Notes under the pieces: model-generated
Database searches by the model: none
Told to the model about the DNA's origin: nothing
What the model saw: only the letters and a program-made list of their open reading frames with translations
Position numbers and translations under genes: made by a program
Assembly: GCA_001800015.1 (NCBI GenBank)
Contig: MGUO01000206.1
Location: forward strand, 1 to 5,287
From: Elusimicrobia bacterium RIFCSPHIGHO2_02_FULL_57_9
Lineage (GTDB): Bacteria; Elusimicrobiota; Elusimicrobia; UBA1565; UBA9628
DNA: 5,287 nucleotides
Reading direction: 5' to 3'
In this document: positions 1-4,200 of the stretch, one piece after another
Layout of the letters: every line of letters starts with the position of its first letter
Position numbering within the stretch: position 1 is the first letter of the stretch

Positions 1-412
1 TCAGCTCTGGGGCCTGGAGGAAAGCATTTTTCTGGCGGATCTGCCGCCGGTCGACAAGCGCTGGCACGACCCGGCGCTCGCGCAGCGCTGGGTCGAGATT
101 ATAACGTTGCGCCAGGCCGCGCAAAAAGCCCTGGAAGAGTCCCGCGCCGCCAAGAAAATCGGCAGCTCGCTTCAGGCCAAGGTGATTTTCAAGGGAGACG
201 GCGCGCTCTTGAGGGATTGCGCCATCAATTGGCCGGAGATATTGCTGGTTTCCGCGGTTGAACGATTGCCAGGAGAAGGAGCCCTGGCAATCGAAATCCA
301 GACCGCGCCGGGCTCCAAGTGCCCGCGCTGCTGGAGATATCAAAGCGACATCGGCACGGTTGCCCGGCACCCCGCGCTTTGCGGCCGCTGCGCTCAGCAG
401 CTGGCCCGGTGA
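1..412 (+). CDS. ileS: Isoleucyl-tRNA synthetase, C-terminal fragment (5' end outside window)
   Basis: This is the last 136 residues of a class I aminoacyl-tRNA synthetase that charges tRNA-Ile in the cytoplasm; the catalytic core lies outside the left edge. The first full codon is at base 2. The fragment opens with the family's stretch around LADLPPVDKRWHDPALAQRW, then LRQAAQKALEESRAAKKIGS, typical of the region after the anticodon-binding domain. It ends with a zinc-binding tail: CPRC at fragment residues 107-110 and CGRC at 127-130, including the CPRCW signature of bacterial IleS. The frame is open from the left edge to the TGA at 410-412. The stop overlaps the lspA start by four bases (GTGA), so the two are probably translationally coupled; the ileS-lspA order is common in bacteria. 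An internal TTG at 107 is not a start. The assignment is firm. Confidence 0.96.
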   Translation, partial: QLWGLEESIFLADLPPVDKRWHDPALAQRWVEIITLRQAAQKALEESRAAKKIGSSLQAKVIFKGDGALLRDCAINWPEILLVSAVERLPGEGALAIEIQTAPGSKCPRCWRYQSDIGTVARHPALCGRCAQQLAR

Positions 413-846
413 AGCTCCGCCGTCGCCTGGCCGTTCTCGCCGGCATTTTTCTGATTGACCGCCTCAGCAAATATTGGGCCATTCATTGGCTGATGCCCAA
501 GGCGTCGACGCCCCTGCTGCCGTTTTTCCATTTCACCTACGTGGAGAATACGGGCGCGGCTTTCGGCATTGGTTTTCAGCGCAACGGCTTTTTTATCGCT
601 TTGACCATCGCCCTATTGGGCGTGTTGCTTTATCTGCAGAAGGCGTGGGCCGATAAAAACTCTTGGATTCAAATCGGCTTATTGTTGGTGACGGGAGGGG
701 CCTTGGGCAATCTTTACGATCGTTTGGCCTACGGCCATGTGATCGATTTTCTGGATTTTCGCATCTGGCCCGTTTTTAACGCAGCGGACTCCTGCGTTAC
801 GATCGGGGCTTTGTGTCTGGCGTGGGGGATGCGGGGCGAAAAGTAG
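409..846 (+). CDS. lspA: Lipoprotein signal peptidase (signal peptidase II)
   Basis: LspA is an inner-membrane aspartyl protease that removes the signal peptide from prolipoproteins after the lipobox cysteine has been diacylglyceryl-modified. I chose the GTG at 409, which gives 145 residues starting VKLRRRLAVLAG; earlier starts would run through ileS in another frame and add a non-hydrophobic leader absent from the family. Visible motifs in order: IDRLSKYW (16-23), VENTGAAFG (45-53), GGALGNLYDR (96-105), HVIDFLDF (110-117) and FNAADS (123-128). By family knowledge the catalytic pair is Asp113 (VIDF) and Asp127 (NAADS). Hydrophobic stretches near residues 7-28, 61-78, 87-104 and 122-141 fit the four-helix topology. 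The protein is slightly shorter than the usual 155-170 residues, mainly because the segment between the two catalytic aspartates is short. It is coupled to ileS through a GTGA overlap. Confidence 0.95.
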   Translation: MKLRRRLAVLAGIFLIDRLSKYWAIHWLMPKASTPLLPFFHFTYVENTGAAFGIGFQRNGFFIALTIALLGVLLYLQKAWADKNSWIQIGLLLVTGGALGNLYDRLAYGHVIDFLDFRIWPVFNAADSCVTIGALCLAWGMRGEK

Positions 847-864
847 CGGCGGCTACTGGCTTTT
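839..864. terminator. Small bidirectional terminator-like hairpin between convergent genes
   Basis: AGTAGC (842-847) and GCTACT (852-857) are perfect inverted repeats around a GGCG loop. On the + strand the stem is followed, after GGC, by TTTTAAT; on the - strand it is followed directly by TTTTC. The lspA stop TAG (844-846) lies in the left arm and the stop of the opposite gene (853-855) in the right arm. The stem is only six pairs, so termination may be partial. Confidence 0.45.
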
Positions 865-1572
865 AATCTCTTTGCTCATCAAGTAGCCCAGGCCGCCGCC
901 CGCCGCGAAAAACAGCGCCCCGCCGACGCCTCCCGTCAGTATGGTGCCTATGACTCCTGTAACGATCGCCATCTTGCCGGCGGCGATTTCATCGCCCCAG
1001 CCTTCTTTCTTTTTTTCCTCGGGGTCGGCTGTTCGAGGGGCGACGAGCTTAGAGCCGGCATCAGGCGGCGGAGGGGGCTGCTGCCTTGGGGGGTCAACAT
1101 GTCCTCCTGTGCCTGCAGTCGCCCTCCGCTTAAGCTCTTCAGCCTGCAGTAGCGCGGCTCTTTGCTCCGAGGTTTGCGGATTGCCGGCCGGGGGCGACCC
1201 CGCAGTGTTGGCAGTGTTGGCAGTGTTGGCAGTGTTGGCGGTTATTGTGTTGTTATCAAACCCTGAGGGGGCCTTATTGGGATCAGTAAGAAATTTGGCG
1301 CGAGCCGCGGCATTGTTCTTTTCGATAGTAGCCATGTAATTCTTCGTTATATCGGTGCGTTTGGCCGCATCGCTGCCCGCATCCTTCATTTCCTTATCAT
1401 AAGCGGCAAGCTCTTCCGGGGAAAGCAATTTGCGTTCCGGCGCGTTTAATGTCAAACCGGCATTCTTCTTGGCTTGCGGCATGCCGTCGGCAAAAGCAGG
1501 CGCGGAGCCGAGGGAGAAATTAAGCGCCGCTGCCAGCATTAAGGTCGAATATGATGTTTTCATATTAGGCAT
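853..1572 (-). CDS. Exported low-complexity protein with NTA repeats and glycine-rich C-terminal membrane segment
   Basis: I do not recognise the family. The 239-residue product begins with a signal peptide: a lysine near the start, a hydrophobic core around LMLAAALNF, and a signal peptidase I site at APAFA-DG (cleavage after residue 28). There is no lipobox cysteine, so it is not an LspA substrate. The mature part is hydrophilic and Ala/Lys/Glu-rich (35-105), then has four perfect NTA tripeptides (113-124), an Ala/Glu/Arg segment (136-151) and a proline run (PPPPP at 166-170). The C-terminal segment, about 201-232, is hydrophobic with many glycines (GVIGTILTGGVGGAL, then AAGGGLGY), resembling a glycine-zipper membrane hairpin, and it is followed by a short charged tail. 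Two starts are possible, ATG at 1572 or ATG at 1563; neither has a Shine-Dalgarno, and the second (MKTSYST) looks more like an ordinary signal-peptide start. It lies 25 bases after the HEARH gene and is probably in its operon. Confidence 0.78.
   Translation of the reverse strand: MPNMKTSYSTLMLAAALNFSLGSAPAFADGMPQAKKNAGLTLNAPERKLLSPEELAAYDKEMKDAGSDAAKRTDITKNYMATIEKNNAAARAKFLTDPNKAPSGFDNNTITANTANTANTANTAGSPPAGNPQTSEQRAALLQAEELKRRATAGTGGHVDPPRQQPPPPPDAGSKLVAPRTADPEEKKKEGWGDEIAAGKMAIVTGVIGTILTGGVGGALFFAAGGGLGYLMSKEIKSQ
1202..1237. repeat. Four tandem copies of a 9-bp unit (GCAGTGTTG)
   Basis: The unit GCAGTGTTG repeats four times without mismatch, and a degenerate unit (GCGGTTATT) follows at 1238-1246. 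Read on the - strand it encodes NTA per unit inside the exported protein at 853-1572. The 9-bp period keeps the frame, so a change in copy number would change linker length without shifting the frame. Confidence 0.95.
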
Positions 1573-1597
1573 AGGATAGGTCAGAAACCGCTGCTTT

Positions 1598-2026
1598 TCA
1601 AGGTGCGAAGGACCTGGTACCGGCGTAGGTCATTGGACCTATACCGGAGCCCATAGTCTCGTCGAAAAATGCATTTTCCAAGAGTCGTCTTTCCGCCGGG
1701 TTGGTAATGCTTGATAGCGTGTGCTTGGCGATTGTCCCCGCAATTTCCCGGTCATTTTCAGAGCAGTTCGTGCAGAACCGAGAGATTGATTTTAAAACCG
1801 CAATTTCAACTCCACGAGAACCATCGGCCCGGTCATCGCAAGCGACCTGTCCGGCTATCTGGGAATAGACGGGATTATCTTTGTCAGGGGTAGATTCTGG
1901 GCATTCAACATGAAGGAATCCAGGATCAATGTGCCGGGCTTCATGAATCAGCCAGATCGAGCGATAACATTGAGGAGACTGTTTCGCGACGTAGGGGTAT
2001 CTCGCATGATTACATGAATGTCCCAT
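1598..2026 (-). CDS. Small cysteine-rich protein with HExxH (HEARH) motif, putative metallopeptidase-like
   Basis: This is a 142-residue protein of unassigned family. Residues 24-32 read IWLIHEARH, a hydrophobic stretch leading into His28-Glu29-x-x-His32, the pattern of a zincin zinc-binding helix. Downstream come HVEC (39-42), ACDDRADGSRGVE (62-74) and FCTNC (84-88). The conserved-looking Cys, His and Asp residues suggest a structured metal- or disulfide-containing protein. I have an unverified impression of similar HEARH...C...CD...CxNC layouts in secreted proteins of other bacteria. No signal peptide is present: the protein starts MGHSCNHARYPY, and an in-frame TGA about 40 bases upstream rules out a long extension. 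It may therefore be an N-terminally shortened member. The ATG is fixed by a perfect Shine-Dalgarno. It is followed after 25 bases by the exported glycine-rich protein gene. Base composition is lower in G+C than rlmD. Proteolytic function is inference from one short motif only. Confidence 0.72.
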   Translation of the reverse strand: MGHSCNHARYPYVAKQSPQCYRSIWLIHEARHIDPGFLHVECPESTPDKDNPVYSQIAGQVACDDRADGSRGVEIAVLKSISRFCTNCSENDREIAGTIAKHTLSSITNPAERRLLENAFFDETMGSGIGPMTYAGTRSFAP

Positions 2027-2035
2027 GATCGAACT

Positions 2036-2043
2036 ACCTCCTT
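2036..2043 (-). promoter_or_regulatory. Strong ribosome binding site for the HEARH gene
   Basis: On the - strand AAGGAGGT stands nine bases before the ATG at 2026. It is a full match to the anti-Shine-Dalgarno and fixes that start, even though the product has no signal peptide. Confidence 0.88.
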
Positions 2044-2059
2044 TGAAACTGCTACTGAA

Positions 2060-2068
2060 ATTGTATCA
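2060..2068 (-). promoter_or_regulatory. Extended -10 promoter element for the HEARH operon
   Basis: On the - strand this reads TGATACAAT, a TG-n extended -10 with hexamer TACAAT (one mismatch to TATAAT). No convincing -35 is present at 17 bases. Transcription would begin near 2053, giving a leader of roughly 27 bases that contains the Shine-Dalgarno. The identical nonamer precedes rlmD. Confidence 0.45.
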
Positions 2069-2075
2069 GAGCCGT

Positions 2076-2122
2076 CCAAAAACCTGTTTGGGCTATATGG
2101 CCCTAAAGTGAACAGTCTTTGG
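2076..2122. terminator. Long interrupted hairpin downstream of rlmD, possible terminator
   Basis: Three nested arms pair with one another: CCAAA/TTTGG (2076-2080 with 2118-2122), CTGTT/AACAG (2084-2088 with 2111-2115), and GGGC/GCCC (2090-2093 with 2100-2103) around a six-base loop. On the - strand, the direction of rlmD, the inner stems are followed by GGTTTTTGG, so this could act as an imperfect intrinsic terminator with the outer stem competing for the U-run. It lies upstream of the inferred HEARH promoter. The pairing is directly visible; the function is inferred. Confidence 0.45.
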
Positions 2123-2136
2123 TCCTAGTATTTTTT

Positions 2137-2154
2137 GCCTCAGAGACCTAAGGC
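2137..2154 (-). other. Short hairpin immediately after rlmD
   Basis: On the - strand GCCTTAG and CTGAGGC form a 7-bp stem (with one G-U pair) around the tetraloop GTCT, 15 bases after the rlmD stop. It is followed by AAAAAA rather than a T-run, so it is not a classic terminator. It may protect the 3' end of the mRNA, or form part of a larger structure with the hairpin at 2076-2122. On the + strand the G-U pair becomes a C-A mismatch, which favours function in the rlmD transcript. Confidence 0.4.
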
Positions 2155-2169
2155 TGTCCAATATAGACG

Positions 2170-3597
2170 TTATGTATTCAGTTGAGCCACGAGTTCGATA
2201 TGGGAGGTTTGGGGGAACAAATCCACGGGCTGGACCCGGCCGAGCTTAAATCCCGATTTGGATAAGTAGCCGACGTCGCGAGCAAAGGTCGCCGGGTTGC
2301 AGGAGACGTAAACCACGCGCGAGATGGAACGTTCGGTGAGCAAGCGCAGGACGGGCTCGCTTAGGCCCGAACGCGGAGGGTCGACCACGGCAGCACAGCG
2401 CGCCGGCAGCTCCTTTTTAAGCTTGGGGAGCAGGGATTCGACTTTCCCGGCGTAAAAGCGGGCGTTTTTGATCTTATTGCGCTCGGCGTTGGCCCAGGCA
2501 TCGCGCACGGCCTGGGGGTTTTCCTCAACGCCGATCATCCGGGTCGCGGCTTGCGCCAGCCAGCAGGCCAGGGTGCCCACGCCGCAGTAGAGATCCAGAA
2601 TCAGATCGAAAGCGGCGGCAGGGGCGTGGCTGCCGGCTGGGCCGCCGTCCTTAAGCGCGGCCAGGGCGGCGTCATAGAGTAGTGCTGCGGCCTCGGTGTT
2701 GACCTGCAAAAAGACGCCCGGCGAGGCGAAGAAGGTAAAACGGCCTATTTTTTCCTCAAGCCCGCAAGCGCCCCACAAGCGCCGCCAGCTTTCGCCCAAG
2801 ATCACCGAGGTTTTTAGCGGCTGGACGTTTTGATAAAAGCTGACGATTTCGGGGAAGGCCTCGCGCATCTCCGAGATGAATTCTTCATGGCGCAGAAACA
2901 TGGGAGAATGCGTGACCAAGGCCGCCAGGGCCTTTCCTTGGCTATTGGTGCGCACGAAGAGATGCCGCAGCCAGCCCCGGTTTGATTGCGCATCATAAAT
3001 TGGCCAGCGCAGCTTGACCGCCAATTCCTTGACCTTGAGCGCGATGCGCACGGAAAGCTCGGGCTGAACCGGACAGGCGTTAAAATCCACTATCTGATGG
3101 GAGGAGGAGGCGTAGAAACCGGCGATGATTTTTCCGGTTTTATCCAGGCCGAAGGGAATTTGGACTTTGTTGCGGTAGCCCCAGGCCTGGGGGGAGGCGA
3201 GAACCGGTTCAACGGCCGCTTCCCGCATCTTGGCGATGCGGCCCAGGCAGTCTCGGATCATTTCGCGCTTATGCTTGAGCTGGGTCTCATAGGCCAATTG
3301 CTGCCAATTGCAGCCCCCGCAGGCCGGCGTGGGCCTTCCTGGGGCGTCGTGGAGGGGGCAAGGCGGCTGTATTCGGTCGGGGCCGGGTGTCAGAAGCCTC
3401 TTGATGCGGGCGCGGGCGAAGCTTGATTTGGCCGAGACTAGCTCCACTTCCAGGCGGTCGCCGGGGACTGCGCCTGCGATAAAGATCACGCGGGAGGATT
3501 GTTGGGCCTGTCCTGCGTTGGACGCCATGGGAAAGGCGATGGCTTCGCCTTCCGGGGCCATTTTCTTGACGTCGACGATGAGCGGGGAAGTTTCCAA
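2170..3597 (-). CDS. rlmD: 23S rRNA (uracil-5-)-methyltransferase, RlmD/RumA type
   Basis: This is a 475-residue SAM-dependent RNA m5U methyltransferase. Residues 7-70 form a TRAM RNA-binding domain (VDVKKMAPEGEAIAF, then GAVPGDRLEVEL). Iron-sulfur ligands are probably Cys80, Cys93 and Cys96 (CGGC) and Cys175 (ACPV). The central region carries WGYRNKVQIPFG (139-150). The SAM domain contains FLQVN (296-300), LDLYCGVGTLA (334-344), VDPPRSGL (405-412) and the catalytic Cys433 in YVSCNPATFARD; the C-terminus has Glu467 in HIELV, the family's general base. The first two cysteines are separated by 12 residues, against five in E. coli RlmD. RlmD modifies U1939; RlmC and TrmA paralogs share these motifs, so target specificity is inferred. 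The only start that keeps the first TRAM strand is a TTG at 3597, with no Shine-Dalgarno; an ATG exists at codon 13. A terminator separates it from the operon upstream. Confidence 0.92.
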   Translation of the reverse strand: METSPLIVDVKKMAPEGEAIAFPMASNAGQAQQSSRVIFIAGAVPGDRLEVELVSAKSSFARARIKRLLTPGPDRIQPPCPLHDAPGRPTPACGGCNWQQLAYETQLKHKREMIRDCLGRIAKMREAAVEPVLASPQAWGYRNKVQIPFGLDKTGKIIAGFYASSSHQIVDFNACPVQPELSVRIALKVKELAVKLRWPIYDAQSNRGWLRHLFVRTNSQGKALAALVTHSPMFLRHEEFISEMREAFPEIVSFYQNVQPLKTSVILGESWRRLWGACGLEEKIGRFTFFASPGVFLQVNTEAAALLYDAALAALKDGGPAGSHAPAAAFDLILDLYCGVGTLACWLAQAATRMIGVEENPQAVRDAWANAERNKIKNARFYAGKVESLLPKLKKELPARCAAVVDPPRSGLSEPVLRLLTERSISRVVYVSCNPATFARDVGYLSKSGFKLGRVQPVDLFPQTSHIELVAQLNT

Positions 3598-3606
3598 GAT
3601 ATTGGT

Positions 3607-3615
3607 ATTGTATCA
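3607..3615 (-). promoter_or_regulatory. Extended -10 element for rlmD
   Basis: On the - strand this reads TGATACAAT, identical to the element before the HEARH gene. The -10 hexamer ends nine bases before the TTG start of rlmD, so transcription would begin almost at the start codon, implying a leaderless or near-leaderless mRNA. No clear -35 is seen. Confidence 0.4.
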
Positions 3616-3641
3616 ATTAGGGGTTATCAGCATTTCGCATC

Positions 3642-3683
3642 AAAAAGCTGAGCGACCTCCCCTCCTAGGAGAACCGCTCAGCT
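3642..3683 (-). terminator. Intrinsic terminator of the surface-protein/HAMP operon
   Basis: AGCTGAGCG (3646-3654) and CGCTCAGCT (3675-3683) are perfect 9-bp inverted repeats. The 20-base loop holds a second perfect palindrome, CTCCTAGGAG (3663-3672). On the - strand the stem runs into TTTTT (3646-3642). It starts 47 bases after the HAMP gene stop and just precedes the rlmD promoter, separating the two transcription units. A further palindrome, CAGCTAGCTG (3679-3688), overlaps the upstream arm. Confidence 0.82.
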
Positions 3684-3730
3684 AGCTGGGCTATGTCGGG
3701 ACAGAGGATATCTGGCGCTGCACTCTCCTT

Positions 3731-4180
3731 TTAGGGCGTCCTGTTGGACAAAAACCCGTTGAGATCTTCGGCCAACTCCTTGAATTCGTCGTTTTTGCGC
3801 AGGACAATGGGACGCAACGGCTTGCCTTCCTGGACCTCGCTTAAGGTGCGTCGGATGCGGTAAAGCGGTCCCGCCAGGCGATGGGAATAGAGCACTCCGG
3901 CCATGACCGAGGCCCCCATTCCCACGATCAGCGCGATTAAAAGAGCCGGGAAAATGATGTCTTGGCGTTTGACCACCACGGGGTCAACTATAACGGGTGA
4001 AGCCTCCAGTTTGTCCATGGTGTAGAAATATTGGCCCGGCATCTGCCGGTCCTGGTATTTCACCAGGCCCACGGTGATCAAGCAGGTGGCCGCGTTGGTC
4101 ACCAGCACCAAGAGGGCCCAGTGCCGGATCATGCGCCACTGGAAGTCCGGCATGATCCAATATTGTTTTCTAGATTTCAT
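3731..4180 (-). CDS. Small two-TM membrane protein ending in a HAMP domain
   Basis: This is a 149-residue inner-membrane protein. After a short basic N-terminus (MKSRKQYWIMPDFQWRM) there is a TM helix at about 18-40, a periplasmic loop of about 34 residues rich in Val/Asp/Pro, a second TM at about 75-97, and a HAMP linker at 98-146 with the typical GPLYRIRRTL (104-113) and NDEF (130-133) motifs. It stops there: no histidine kinase, cyclase or chemoreceptor domain follows, so any signal must pass to a partner protein or the protein has a structural role. I chose the ATG at 4180 because GGAGG sits four bases upstream; a TTG at 4195 would place that site inside the gene. It begins 20 bases after the stop of the Ig-like surface protein and precedes a strong terminator, so the two probably form the end of one operon. 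The HAMP call is good; the function is unknown. Confidence 0.85.
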   Translation of the reverse strand: MKSRKQYWIMPDFQWRMIRHWALLVLVTNAATCLITVGLVKYQDRQMPGQYFYTMDKLEASPVIVDPVVVKRQDIIFPALLIALIVGMGASVMAGVLYSHRLAGPLYRIRRTLSEVQEGKPLRPIVLRKNDEFKELAEDLNGFLSNRTP

Positions 4181-4184
4181 TGCT

Positions 4185-4189
4185 CCTCC
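4185..4189 (-). promoter_or_regulatory. Ribosome binding site for the HAMP gene
   Basis: On the - strand CGGAGGAGCA directly precedes the ATG at 4180, with GGAGG four bases away. It decides the start in favour of 4180 over the TTG at 4195, and lies within the 20-base gap after the preceding stop. Confidence 0.8.
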
Positions 4190-4200
4190 GTTCAAATCCG

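Noticed and set aside
319..408. Longer start for lspA giving a 175-residue protein
   Set aside because: The extra 30 residues are the ileS zinc-tail region read in another frame, have no LspA similarity, and the GTG at 409 overlaps the ileS stop in the usual coupled arrangement.
1202..1246. Possible CRISPR or integration repeat
   Set aside because: The units are 9 bp, directly adjacent with no spacers, and lie in frame inside a coding sequence.
941..1339. Open frame on the + strand opposite the exported protein
   Set aside because: Its serine, glycine and alanine runs mirror the low-complexity repeats of the - strand gene; it has no ribosome binding site and no recognisable domain.
853..1572. 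Lipoprotein processed by the adjacent LspA
   Set aside because: The signal peptide ends in an AFA signal peptidase I site and has no lipobox cysteine; the two genes are convergent, not an operon.
1610..1647. Imperfect direct repeat GGACCT..TACCGG / GGACCT.TACCGG
   Set aside because: It lies at the 3' end of the HEARH gene, has only two copies with a length difference, and may be chance; no flanking mobile element signs were seen.
3287..3616. - strand open frame overlapping the start of rlmD
   Set aside because: It is arginine- and proline-rich in the shifted frame, typical of a G+C-rich shadow, and lacks a ribosome binding site.
2986..3685. Two + strand open frames of 125 and 146 codons opposite rlmD
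   Set aside because: They are antisense to a well-supported methyltransferase with intact motifs, and arise from the high G+C content.
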